From contig NC_081407.1 of the NCBI RefSeq assembly GCF_030272615.1, forward strand, positions 433,774,730 through 433,838,729: a stretch of 64,000 nt of DNA, written 5' to 3'. The DNA comes from Cryptomeria japonica (Eukaryota; Streptophyta; Pinopsida; Cupressales; Cupressaceae). Made by a program: the position numbers and the translations under genes. The notes beneath the pieces are model-generated. The model was not told the origin of the DNA. It was given only the letters and a program-made list of their open reading frames with translations, and searched no databases. This document shows positions 35,631 to 46,544 of the stretch, one piece after another (the stretch's first letter is position 1; each line of letters begins with the position of its first letter).

Positions 35631-35640
35631 AAGGGGGAGA
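35631..35640 (+). other. Polypurine tract of element D
   Basis: AAGGGGGAGA followed by one T directly precedes the 3' LTR start TGTTGG. Confidence 0.88.
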
Positions 35641-35641
35641 T

Positions 35642-36600
35642 TGTTGGCAATTGATACTCATCTGGTGATCTTCGATGCTTGATTTGTGGTTGAGGGTTGT
35701 CATTGATGGCAACTCTTCTTGGAGACTCGATCCAGCTATCGTGATTCATCTTAACCAAAAGATGGAGTTAACCAGTATAACAAGGTATCTCGGTGATGTT
35801 TTGGTCTGGAATAATTTTTTATGATTGCAGTAATTTTGGTGGTTGATTTTGTGTTCTTAATGAATGGTAAGATCCTTAGGAAGCATGTGAATACACTCTT
35901 TTGGTCCAATGCTATGTTTTGTTTGAGATTGAAGCCGACTTGGAGCTACACGTTACACTTGTTGAAGTTGACTTGAACGAGATTGCTTTTGTGCTAAGAC
36001 CGAATATATAAGATCAACTTGGTGATTGATTTTTGGTGTATTAATGGTGTGGCGATTAGTTTTGGTTTAGTTGAGAGCAGTTTCATGTGCACGCTTTGCT
36101 TACAGACAATCTGGTAGTTGACTGAGATAGTAACATAGTATTTAGCATATAAAAGATAGTTAGAGATTCAGTTCTTAACCAAAACTCATTCTTGCATAGT
36201 CAGATGCTACTTGAGAGTTCATTTTATTGTATTTTCTCATTGTAATCAAATTATAAGCTACTGAGACTTCTCTGAAGGTTGTAGCCTTCCATGCAACTAT
36301 ATTTGAGCAATTAGCTCTAGGCAGTGAGCCTGAAAACAAGTGCATTCCCCATCTATGTAACATTTATGTACTCCTCGCCATTGTATATGAATATTGTGGG
36401 TTCCAACCCCACCATGGTTTTTCCCTTTTCAGGTTTCCACATAAAAATTTTAATGTTGTGGATCTATGGCTTATTTACAACATGTTTATGTTCTTTTCTG
36501 TTATGCATTTTTAACCGGTGGATAAAGAATAAGTTTGTGGATTTGATTTCTGGTAGATCACTGATTCACCCCCCCCTCTCAATGATCTTTGATTCTAACA
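35642..36600 (+). repeat. 3' LTR of element D
   Basis: This direct repeat of 29037-30006 begins TGTTGG and ends GATTCTAACA. The ACCTT duplication and the continuation of C's RNase H follow at once. Confidence 0.92.
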
Positions 36601-37060
36601 ACCTTCTCATGGACACCTGAATGTCAAGAAGCCTTGGAGACTATTAAAACAAAACTTGTGATCACACTCGTCCTTAGAGGTCCAAATTGGGCGTTGCATT
36701 TCCATATCCAAACTGATGCCTCTGATTCTTCTATGGGAGCTATGCTCGGACAAAAAGAAGACAATCTCTTCTATTCCATCTACTACATCAACAGGAACTT
36801 CACGGGCACTGAGGTAAACTACACAGTTACCGAGAAAAAGTTTTTAATTGTTGTATATGCAATTAATAAATTTTGTCATTACATTACTAGTTATAAGGTG
36901 TTTGTTCATACAGATCATTCAACTATTCATTTCTTAATGAATAAACTTGTTTCAATTGGTTGAGTCATTAAATGGTTGCTTTTATTACAATAATTTGATG
37001 TAACTATACTTGATAAGCCTGGTTGAGAAAAGATAAGCCTAGTCAACAAAATGTGGTTGC
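36601..37060 (+). pseudogene. RNase H of element C
   Basis: After the D insertion the frame reads SWTPECQEALETIK, then the RNase H core with HIQTDASDSSMGAML (first catalytic Asp in TDAS), TVTEKKFLIVVYAINKF (Glu) and VHTDHSTIHFLMNK. This is the RNase H of Ty3/gypsy pol, which degrades the RNA template. Stops appear after 36963. Confidence 0.88.
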
Positions 37061-38460
37061 AGACTTTTTATCCAAGTTGCAGCAACCAGATAATAAACCA
37101 ACCCCACTTGATGACACCTTTCTAGATGGGCACTTATTTGTTGTCTTAGCAAAGAGCCCATGGTTTGCTGACATTACCAACTACTTTCTCACATGCAAGT
37201 TTCCACCCCACTTCTTTCCACAAGAATATCGAAAGTTGGTTGGTCATAGTGGACAGTACACTTAGATCAATGGTTTGCTCTTCCGAACTAGAATTGACAA
37301 TATCATGTGTTGATGTGTACCTGAGGATGATGTCTTCGATATACTTTCTGCATGTCACACAGAACCACGTGGAGGACACTTTGTTTCTCAAAGGATCACA
37401 CAAAATATTCTCACAACTGGATGTTATTAGCCCACAATTCACAAGGATTTTCAGCACTATGTTCACCATTGCGATAAGTGTCAACGTATGGGTCATCCCA
37501 CATGCTCTGATGAAATGCCATTGCATCCACAGCTATCCATAGAAGCCTTTGAAAAATGGGGTCTTGACTTTGTGGGACCAATCAATCCACCATCTAAGAA
37601 CAAGGAGTACATCCGTGTTTGTATAGATTATGTCACCAAGTGGGTTGAAGTGGTTTCCCTAAAGCATGCACGAGATACAAAAGTGGATGATTTCCTCTAT
37701 TCTGATATTTTTACCTGATTTGGAGTTCCACAAAAGATAACCACAGACCAAGGTCCACAATTCACATCTAATCTCATCTCGTCCTTGGTTCAAGAGTATG
37801 AGATTTGCCACCACAATTCTACACCATATCACCCCCAAGCCAATGGGAAAGTTGAAGTTACCAATAGGTAAATTGGATCATTCTTACCAAGATGGATTCT
37901 CTTCATAAGCAAGATTAGGTTGCACGCCTTCCTGAGGATGTGTGGGCTTATCACACAACGTGGAACTCATTTATGGTAAGAAAGAAGTTCTCCCTATTGA
38001 ATTTGAGATCAAAACTCTTCGTATTGCCCTTGAGCTAGGAATGAGTCTTTCTAATACCCAAAAAGAACGCATTGATCAGTTGCACTCCTTGGATGAGCTA
38101 TGACAAGAAGCCCTTTTCCACATTGAGGTTGTTCAAAAATAACATGCCCTCTGGCATGATCATCACATATGCCAACACTCCTTTCAACTTGGTGATTGGG
38201 AACTATTGTATGATTCTCGCTTCTAGGACTTTAAGGGGAAGTTTCACACATGTTGACTGGGACCGTATGAGATCACGCAAGTATATGATAACGGAGCAGT
38301 CTGACTCTGCATAGTCGATCCTGAAAGAATAATTCTCCTCGTCAATGGGCATCGGGTGAAATTGTATAAGAAGCCCCTTTCCAAAGAAGCTTTCTTTTAG
38401 GAGGTGGCGAAGGAACTCAGAATGTTCCCTTCGGCATTATTTAGGTTTGAGAATTTTCTA
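37061..38460 (+). pseudogene. Integrase of element C
   Basis: A linker (FLSKLQQPDNKPTPLDD, up to 37265) is followed by a zinc-binding HHCC region: CHTEPRGGHF around 37347 and HCDKCQ around 37465. The catalytic core has the first Asp in LDFVGPI (37566), the second in TTDQGPQF (37746) and Glu in NGKVEV (37854), with 35 residues between the last two as in DDE integrases. After about 37870 the frame breaks repeatedly, but a C-terminal portion can be followed to about 38400. The triad is present, yet stops at several places prevent a product. Confidence 0.88.
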
Positions 38461-39519
38461 TTGCACTAGATATATATTACTTAAAAAAAAAAGACCCAAC
38501 AATGAAAACCGGTATTCGACATTGTTGGCCAAATAGTGCTTGAAAACCGCTTGTCGATGAGTACTACTTGTCGAATAAATCTGAAAGTGAAAACTGAGTT
38601 TCCAGTATTTTCAATCATTGGGTCATTGAAAACCGATCTTCCAGCGATGTCTCAGTGTGAATAAAAAAGAAAAAAAATGATGACAAATAAAAACATTATA
38701 CCTGGAGGTGGGAGGTTTGTCCTATCGCCCTGATGACCGGGCCAAACACTTCATTTCTCTTCTCCTAACTTTCTTCATTCCTCTCTATGTGGTCCACTCT
38801 TCATCCCGGGGGCCCACCACTGTCCACGTGTACCTATTGGCTTGTGTATCATTCTTGCTCGTGGGTCTTTCCATACTTTCCTTTGCACATGTGGTAGCCT
38901 TTTTCCACTGCTTTTCCCCTATCCCTTTTCACCACCATGGCTCTCGTTGTGGCCCCACCTTTCTTCCTTCTATTATTCTTCATCTTTTTGTCACTGTCCT
39001 TCCACCTAGCCGCTTGTGGTTTGTTGACGCCTCTTTGCGGTGTCTCCCTGACTATCGGCTTCCTTCCATTTTCATGTGGCCAACATCCTCACTCATTTTC
39101 CTTGGCCATCATTTCTTTCATTTTCCTTGGCCATCGTTTCTTTCATTTCTCCATCACCCTCACATCTCATCGGCACAGATTCATCGGTCACTACGTCCTT
39201 TGTGGTGTGCTCTGGTTAGCTTTGTCCTGCCTCATCACCACATCGTGGCAGTAATGGTAATGTTTTTGCAGGTTTTTATTTTCTTCATTTGTTTTTAATT
39301 ATTCGATATCTTTTCAATAATTATGGTGACCTCGTGGATGTCGTTTCCCGTCAGTTATGGAGAAGGACTAACGTCATTTGCATTATTGCCATTTACTGCT
39401 ATCCTTTACCTTTACCACCGATAAAACCACCATTGCAATTTTCCCCTGTCGCCTACCCAAATTTCCTAAAAATAGAAACAAAAACTACTCTATTACCTAT
39501 CATGTTGTCTTTATTTTCC
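38461..39519 (+). other. Spacer between integrase and accessory ORF in element C
   Basis: The first 220 bases are A-rich. Then a C/T-rich tract (about 38700-39270) follows, which by composition leaves ORFs of up to 196 codons open. These have no recognisable domain and I do not call them genes. A TTTTTGCAG/G acceptor-like sequence lies near 39270. The spacer may serve in making an mRNA for the downstream ORF, but that is inference. Confidence 0.4.
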
Positions 39520-41741
39520 ATGGGGGGTCCTCATGTCCGCCATGAACCTACTAGTGTGGAGAAAGTGAAAGATCAAGCTAAAGTATGAGAAGAGTTTAAA
39601 AAGGTTGGCTGGAATGTATACTTCCAATGTCTCTGCGGGTATGATGATGAAGTAGCATTCAAATTCACTATGGGGTATAACAATGGTGACGATACAGTTA
39701 TGAGTCGATGTCGGTCTTTTGCAGTAAGAAAAAAATTATAACTGAAGTCACCAAGCTTCCCTAGACGGGTAAAAGGTATTTTCCTGCATATGCAAATCAA
39801 AAAATCGACCTCAAGAATTTTTTCCAGTATTTCTTGGAGCGGGGCGAAGTTATACAAACAACCCCAAAGCATGGCACTTTGCGAGCTTCTCTGCCAGACC
39901 ATTGGCTAGACGTTGCTAAGGCCACAATGCAATACATTATAGGAGAGGGTCGATATGTATATGTTTTTGCCCACCATTTCATATTGCTTTGTCATCTTTG
40001 ACATGATCAATTGGTTAATGTTCCATTTTATCTCTTCCAGTCAATTAAGGAAATGAGTTTTGAAGTTCAGAATGGTAATAGAAATGCATTAGCACATCAT
40101 AGTGTAATTAAATTAATTATCATGAAGCATTTAGAAAATAGTGCTTCTCCAGTTTCATGGGCATTGTTTGTGGAAGAAGAGAATTCCTCGGCTCCTAAAG
40201 ATGGTTCTGAGGGGCATAAAGCCAGGAACCACAATGAAAACCCTAGAATAGAAACCCTACCAATGGGAAGTGATGACAAAAATAATGATGGGGATTATGA
40301 GTCTGGTGGAGGTTATGAACTTAACCGAAGAACTAAAACTGCCACAAGAAATGTAATCATTGGTCTTAGTAATTCCTCGATACAGAGTCCCTATAATACT
40401 AGGTCTAAACGCAAACATGGAGATGCTTCTAGACAGCAAAACCTAGCTAATACTGCATGCACTGTGGAGGAAGAACTTTCTAAACCAAAAATTCAAGTTG
40501 TAAACAAGGTTGCGAAAGATAAACAGAGTAGAGATTATAGGAGGATGAGATCGCATCACAATAAGGAAAAACAAAGAAAGACTACAGATGAACAATTAGA
40601 AAATGAAACAGAAGAGAAATCTCAGAATACCATAGACAATGATAAACAGGGTAAACAAAACAGGGAAGTGGATAAAGATACTCAGATAGTTGATCCTCCA
40701 CTTGGAGATGTGGAAGAACTATTAAAACAATAAAATTTCCTTAGCCTTGAAGAGATCATCAAAAACTACATAGATCCTCAGAAAATAGGAGAAACCCTTT
40801 CCACTAAAAAGGACAACCCCACAATCCCAAGCAAGGGGAATGAACAATTAAACACAAAAGGAAAAATAGATCCTCAGAGAGATGAATAACAATCTCTGGT
40901 ACAACAACTTGGTTCTCCATCACAAAAAATTAGAATGGAGCAGACTCCTGATAAGGATAAAATCCCTAGTCAGACAATCGGGGTCTTTCCTCATCAACTC
41001 TAGGATACTATGCAAGATGAAACATGAGCTTTTCATGATGATTTATAAAATGGAGAAGAATACTCTACTTAGGAATTTAGGATGCTGCAAGAAAAAGTGA
41101 AGTGGTTAGAGACTCAAATTGCACTTGTTCAACAACAATTACAACAACTATGTGAGAGATCCCAGAAGCAAGAAGAGGAATTGAAGAAAGTAAGAAACAG
41201 GTCATTAATAGGGAATCCAAACCCAGCTATGACAACTTATATATCAATAGGGGAGCATCAACAAATAATGTCGGGATACATATCTATAGAAAAGCACCAT
41301 AACATAGTGGAAAAGCTAAAAAGGACTTTGAAGAGAGGTGGTGATACTGAAATTCATCTCACTTTGGAGGAACATGAGCAGATCCTTGGACAAGTGGAAG
41401 CCTTATGGGAATAGAAAATAATAACTGGGTATATATCCATAGTCAAGCATAAGAAAATTATTGATGAGTTGAAGGGTTATTAGGAAGAAAGAGTAATTGC
41501 AGAATGTGTTTCCTAAGAATACCATAAGAGTAAAATTGATGAATTGAAGGCTAAACTGAGACGGGAGGTGGATACTTTAAATGCAACATGGGAAGAAAAA
41601 GTTAGAACAGGGTATGTCCCGATGGAGAAACATCTACAGGCTATCTCAGAATTAAAAGCCTCTATGCAAAACAATCTTAAGGATAACTACGTCTCCTTGA
41701 GTGCCCACCAACAAACAGTCAAAGAGTTAAAGGTAAAATGA
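39520..41741 (+). pseudogene. Accessory ORF of element C, with a repeated YISI-H motif
   Basis: The ATG at 39520 begins MGGPHVRHEP, matching the MGGGPIHHEP start of the B accessory ORF. A globular part follows (GWNVYFQCLCGYDDE; HDQLVNVPFYLFQSI; AHHSVIKLIIMKHLE) to about 40160, then an acidic/basic low-complexity tail (40160-40733). Next is a coiled coil (41082-41210) and six copies of a Y-[IV]-[SP]-[IM]-x2-H-x3-I-x-ELK motif between 41238 and 41741. Several stops and frame changes break it. Its position after integrase is that of the env-like ORF of Athila elements, but I see no signal peptide or membrane segment. Confidence 0.65.
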
Positions 41742-41842
41742 CAAACAGAAATGATGGCAGCCATGCAGAATTTTGCAGTAGAATAACCAGGACCAGTAAG
41801 TTGAGCATGAGGATGTTGCATGAGGACATGCAATGTCTTCAG

Positions 41843-41854
41843 TTGGGGGGTAAA
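41843..41854 (+). other. Polypurine tract of element C
   Basis: TTGGGGGGTAAA directly precedes the 3' LTR start TGATGGGTG. The same TTGGGGGG core precedes B's 3' LTR. Confidence 0.8.
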
Positions 41855-42265
41855 TGATGGGTGAATTACATGTCTTCTATTTTCCTTAGTTCCATGCCCA
41901 TTTTAGCTTGTATTTTCCATGTTGTCCTCTAAAGTTGCCATAGTTATTATGAAAGATTTGGATAATTATCATGAATGGAGGAAATGCAATCTTGCTAACA
42001 TTTAACCATTATTTGATCACTAACTTGTGTGTTCACATGAAACAAGGTGTTTCATAAGCATGGAGGAGCTAAACGAGTTGAACGACCACAAAATAATGCT
42101 TTAATTTCAGAGTCAAGCAAGCAGATAAAAGCAAACATAGAAGTATATTCAACTGAAATTGGTGTTATATTTGGTAACATTGTTTATGAGACTACAACTG
42201 TGCTGATCGCAGTTTTGAAGACCTTCTCTCATTCGTGGCTGAAGACTTTTGTATAAGTTTCTTAG

Positions 42266-42891
42266 TTTTTGATTAAGGAAAAACAGGTTTTAAGGGACCC
42301 GAAACCCGCTTACATTACGAAAGATGAGCATGAAAGAAACTAGAGAAGACAAGACCTTGACAAAAAAGTTGCACAAAAACCAGCATAAAAACCAATAGCT
42401 AGGACAAAAGGATAGCACAAAGCCAACGAGGAACTGACATCCAAATTCCAACATTACATGTCAAATAAAATTTTTTATAGACTCCTTAGCATTCTGAACC
42501 AACAACATCATGGCCTTAGCGGCTTCTCTCAGATCATAATTCTCTTGTTTTAGCTGAATGTCTTTCATCTTTGTCTCCATATCACCGATTGTTTGCTTGG
42601 TCCTTCACCTGGAGATTTGATGAGTAGAGTTGGACGTCGGGATATCATCAATAATTACCAAATCCTTATTCTGAGTTTTCCTCTCTAAGTGATCCACCAA
42701 GGCATTCATGTTTTGAGAAGAGATTCTCAAACCTCAAGACTGTGGTTCATGAATCTTTTCAATGCCTTCTAAGATTTAGCAACTTGATTAATGATGGTCT
42801 TGTTATCCGCCTCAGTCTTTTCTTTTACAATTCTAATAACATCCTCTAGATGTTTCAAATCCCCTTTTATGAGGTCATTTTTCGACTAGTC
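42266..42891 (-). other. 3' untranslated part of LINE E
   Basis: It contains further charged pieces in broken frames close to the ORF end, then non-coding sequence to the short A tail at 42266-42270. Confidence 0.5.
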
Positions 42892-44460
42892 CTACATTTC
42901 AATTTCCTTCTCTGCTTCACTAGTTTCCACCTCCGCACTCTTTTTCCCCGAATTTGTTTCCTTGATCAAATTGTGAATCTTATTTTCCAGGTCCCTCTGT
43001 TTGCTCTGAATTCTAGTTATATTTTCAATAACCCACTTTTGAAAATTGAAAGACTCCAGCATGCAGTTTTGAACGGTATTCAAGATAGTGTTCATCGAAT
43101 CCCTTCCCTGCTCAGAGCTCACAAAGTTAGGGTTGGCTTCCTCCATGGAGTTCTGGGCAACAATTCTGCTATCTGAACCCATAGGGTTAGAATCAGGGTT
43201 TTCAATATTGGAATCTTTTTTCCCTTCCTCCTCTTCTCCAGCATACTCTTCCTTCTCACTCTCCACTTCAATATCAACCTCCTTCCCCTGTTCCTCCTCC
43301 ATACCATCATTCACCTCCATGTTCACATTATCAATGTCAGCTCTCCCTTTTTTATGGGTAGGGGCATTAGATAGATTATCATCAAACTCAGAGTCATTAC
43401 AACTCTTAAAAATATGTGCATTTGTTACCAGGTTATCATCCTTGCTAACCCTATATTTTTTCTTCAGGTGTTCATAAATTAGCAAAATAAGCCCCTGCTG
43501 GGCTATGGGGTAAGATTTGGGCTTTTTGGCATGGTCAGCCAAGCTCTTATTTAGGGAAGATGCTAAATAAAAGGGCAGAGAAATCTTAACCCCATGGCGG
43601 AAATGATTAAGAATTGCAAAATGATAATTGTAGACTTTAGTAAATCTACCATCAACAGTAAGGAATTCCATCAAAACCCTTAGCATTTTCTGCCAAAAAG
43701 ACTTTACCTACTAGGGGAGGTAGTAAGAAATGTTGTCTTTCTTGGCAAGCATAGCCTTCTCATCCTCAGTTTTTGGAAATTTTTTAATCGCTTCAGCAGC
43801 AAACTTTCAGTCTCTATATAATTTTGTGCCCTCCTTCTAAAGTCTGGTGACCTCCGCAACCAAATCCTCATCAATCTTCCAGGTCTCCTCAAACAAAGTG
43901 ACTCTGTTGTTGTTCCAACCCTTAGCGAAGCCTTGAGACACCGATTTTCTACTACCATTCAGCTTTTCCATATAGTCAGTGAATCCATGTCTATGGATCC
44001 TCCTCCACACTTTTCTCTCACTCTTCCAGTTCTCGCAACTAGATGGCTCATTCCGGTTTAGGTTACCTCCCATGTTGAATAGCAGGTCAAAGTCTCCAAT
44101 AGTATATCTCAATAATTGCAGGCCAAGACTTAAACACAGACTCTTGAGCAAAATATTGTGATCACATAACAGAGTACCATCCATAATTTTAAAGAAAATA
44201 ATAATGGCCGCAGAGATCCAAAACTTATTATTATAATCCCCTTCACACAAATGATCATAAAAATGATGCCTAATAACAATCATTAACTGACAGTTCGCTT
44301 TCTCCCAATCTTTGTCTTTGATTTCCGGACCCCAAAAGGTGATCATGATTTTAACTTGACCCATTGATGTGATCAAATAATAATTTCTCCCTAACATCCC
44401 TTTTACATTGGGCCTCTCCAATATATTTAGCATCCACCTCTAAATTGACCCCTTCATTAG
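42892..44460 (-). pseudogene. Extra ORF downstream of RNase H in LINE E
   Basis: The minus-strand pieces 44433-43837, a frame-changed stretch (43958-43704) and 43686-42892 form about 500 residues. The first part looks globular. The next has YNYHFAILNHFRHG, ISLPFYLASSL and QQGLILLIYEHLK. These line up with LLSHLWHG, MNVPNVLYHIL and SHNGLIKLLMEHSL in the accessory ORF of element B. An acidic Glu-rich segment (43330-43190) and a coiled-coil end (RDLENKIHNLIKE) follow. Function unknown. Plant LINEs normally stop after RNase H, so this looks like an acquired or fused accessory module. Confidence 0.6.
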
Positions 44461-44469
44461 CTAAAAGGT

Positions 44470-44992
44470 CTGCAACCTTATTGCCTTCCCTTAGAGTGTG
44501 AGTTATGAGAATACTAACATAGTCATTTAATAACTTTTTAGCACTTTCAATCGTATTAGTAATATTCCAAGAGGAAGAACTAGTACCTTTAAGAGCCTAA
44601 AGGATATTGGAAGAGTCCCCTTCCAACCAATTTTTTTTTAATTTGAATCCCTGAGCAAGCTGGAGGCTTTTCAGCATAGCCTGAGCTTCAGCCACATGAT
44701 TATTTTGGACACCTTGAGCATTTCTGATGACTCCTCCCCCACCAGACTTCCCAGGGTTGCCTTTAGCAGCCCCATCAAAATTCACCTTGACCCAATCATG
44801 ATCAGGAAATCTCCAAACAATATTTTCTCTCCTTGTCTTATTGTCAAATATGCATACTTTGTGGATTAAATTCCATTCAGTAAGGATGCCTTTTTCAATA
44901 TCATTCATATCAGCAAAAAACCATTGTTTATTGTTCCCATGAGGAATATTTATGTTTTCTTTTATAGCCTTGCAAACTTTTTCAAAGACCAC
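44470..44992 (-). pseudogene. LINE RNase H domain
   Basis: VKVNFDGAAKGNPGKSGGGG carries the first catalytic Asp and the Gly-rich loop of the plant RNase H-like fold. AEAQAMLKSLQLA has the catalytic Glu, and GDSSNIL the next Asp. After one stop at 44597 the domain ends with THTLREGNKVADLLAN, which includes the last conserved Asp. All key residues are thus still visible despite the stop. Confidence 0.9.
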
Positions 44993-45040
44993 CTAAGAAG
45001 TGCACTTAGCTTCCCTAAATATTCTGTTATTTCTCTCTTT

Positions 45041-45448
45041 CTAGATGCCCCAGCAAGTCATGGGAAGGATCAAGGACCCAAGGTTCTTGATAAGAGGAAA
45101 TTTGGTGGGAAAGGTCCATTGCCAAATAATTTCCTTGAGACTCTTGTGCATAACCCAATCAACTTTCCAATTCACCCAAAACTTACTGCAAATTTCCCAA
45201 GTGAAGGAGCAATGGATGAACAGATGATCAACTAATTCTTCCTCTTTCTGACATAGCTCACACCTACTAGGGAACATAAAACCTCTTCGGGTCAAGTTAT
45301 CAATAGTAAGAATCCTATTGTGAGTAGCAATCCAAAAGAACATGTTGACTTTAGGGATAAGAGTTCTATTCCAAACTTTACCCCATATAGGGTTGTTGAT
45401 CTGGGTAAATGTGTTTTTATAGGCTGAGGCAACCGTGAAGTCGCCCCT
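45041..45448 (-). pseudogene. LINE RT C-terminal zinc-binding (zf-RVT) region
   Basis: Minus-strand translation begins in SAYKNTFTQI and WGKVWNRTLIPKVNMFFW. It continues FFWIATHNRIL, then CELCQKEEELVDHLFIHC, the C-x2-C-x8-H-x4-C pattern of the zf-RVT domain found downstream of RT in plant LINEs. It is cut at 45448 by 5' truncation. Confidence 0.9.
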
Positions 45449-46544
45449 AGGTGTAAGTTTCTTAGTTATCCTTTATTAGCATATCGGTTAAAATAGTGAA
45501 TGGGATACTTCGGTGTATAGTAAAGTTTGGTTTTGTTTGGTAGTGGTTTATGACTACCTCTTCATTTTAGTTGTAACTTTAGCCACCTATTTCAAGACTT
45601 TTTTTTTAAGTGTTGTTATGAAGTTAGACTGATACATGGTTATAAATATGTAATCTTAGCAAAGACAATAATCAATAATAATATACATAATATTTTTGAA
45701 TATACTCGTTGTGATTATGCTGCTGGTTATTCATGTGTGAAACTTACACAGTCGGTTGATTAGGAGGAGGGCCCCCTCTTTAGTCTCTAATTGTAAGTCC
45801 TTTTATTTAGTATGTTTGATTTCTTATGAATGCATATTGAAATAGCCATTATTTAGTAATATGTTTATGATTTCTATTTGATCCTTCAAGGAATTTGAAA
45901 GAACAATCTGGAATGATACTAAAACTGTCGAAATTGTAGTTCTATGTCAAGTTGCTAACTATTCTGCAGATCTTGTCGCTAGGTTACAACAGCTCCTATA
46001 GAAAAACTATAACAGTTCTTGTCCCCAGAAGTATAACACCTTGAAGTGATAAAACTTTAGGAAATATTTGTCATGCAATTTATATGATTCATGAAATGTG
46101 TTTCAATGAGGAATTAGAAGTATGAAATTAGTTTAAGAAATTGCATAATCAATCTTAAAAGTGTGAATTAGTATAGAGTATAGAGTTTGACTTGTTAAGT
46201 TTGAAAGTGTGAACGATATATTTATATAAGTGAGGATTAGATTTTAAATATGAAAAGAGCATTTTATTAAGTCATTCTATATTTAAACCTAAGTTTGATA
46301 TTTATATAATTTGAGATTGCTTTAGGAATTATTTTCTTAGGAATCATAGAAAGTATTTATCATTGCATATAATCCCCACTTACTCATTATCTTCGTCCCT
46401 TAGGTAAACAACCACAATATCCTTCACAAGTCTACAGATCCTGGATTGACACAGTTAGGAAAAAATTGAAGAAGCCGACACTCAAGAGAAACCCAAAGGT
46501 AGAATTTGCTCATATTCAGACCCTCAGTTTTATGCAACAATGAG

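Larger units (their letters stand above)
29037..36600 (+). mobile_element. Element D: pol-less LTR element inserted in C's pol
   Basis: LTRs 29037-30006 and 35642-36600 (TGTTGG...TAACA) and perfect duplications ACCTT (29032-29036, 36601-36605) define it. It sits between RT and RNase H of C: C's frame reads ...KDVT up to the site and FSWTPECQEAL after it. The primer site is of the tRNA-iMet type and the polypurine tract is AAGGGGGAGA. The interior holds only the C-terminal half of a copia-like gag (coiled coil, zinc knuckles) and a large accessory ORF. No protease, integrase or RT is present, so it must have relied on other elements. Confidence 0.93.
42266..45450 (-). mobile_element. Element E: 5'-truncated LINE carrying an extra 3' ORF
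   Basis: It is flanked by 15-bp duplications GTATAAGTTTCTTAG (42251-42265) and GTGTAAGTTTCTTAG (45451-45465), one mismatch apart and typical of target-primed insertion. On the minus strand the 3' end is a short A run (AATCAAAAA). The 5' end starts inside the C-terminal RT region, so apurinic endonuclease and RT core are missing. Order: zinc-finger-type RT C-terminus, RNase H, then a further ORF of over 500 codons. RNase H after RT is typical of plant L1-type LINEs. Confidence 0.9.
23996..46539 (+). mobile_element. Element C: Ty3/gypsy element with accessory ORF, inserted in B's 5' LTR
   Basis: It is flanked by perfect duplications ATGAG (23991-23995 and 46540-46544), which belong to B's LTR start TGATGAG. 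Its LTRs are 23996-25090 and 41855-46539 (the latter holding LINE E). Gag, protease, RT, [D], RNase H, integrase and an accessory ORF follow in order. After removing D and E it is about 11.8 kb. It is the same general lineage as B, shown by similar gag starts, protease, RT and accessory ORF. All ORFs are damaged. Confidence 0.93.
41855..46539 (+). repeat. 3' LTR of element C, interrupted by LINE E
   Basis: The parts 41855-42265 and 45466-46539 (together about 1485 bp) align with the 5' LTR 23996-25090. The extra length is one block at roughly 45580-45970 that the 5' LTR lacks. It ends ATGCAACA and is followed by ATGAG. Confidence 0.9.

Noticed and set aside
38708-39298. A 196-codon plus-strand ORF rich in Phe, His, Ser and Pro.
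   Set aside because: It lies in a C/T-rich tract where stops are rare and several frames are open at once. No domain or start context supports it, and the B element has nothing comparable.
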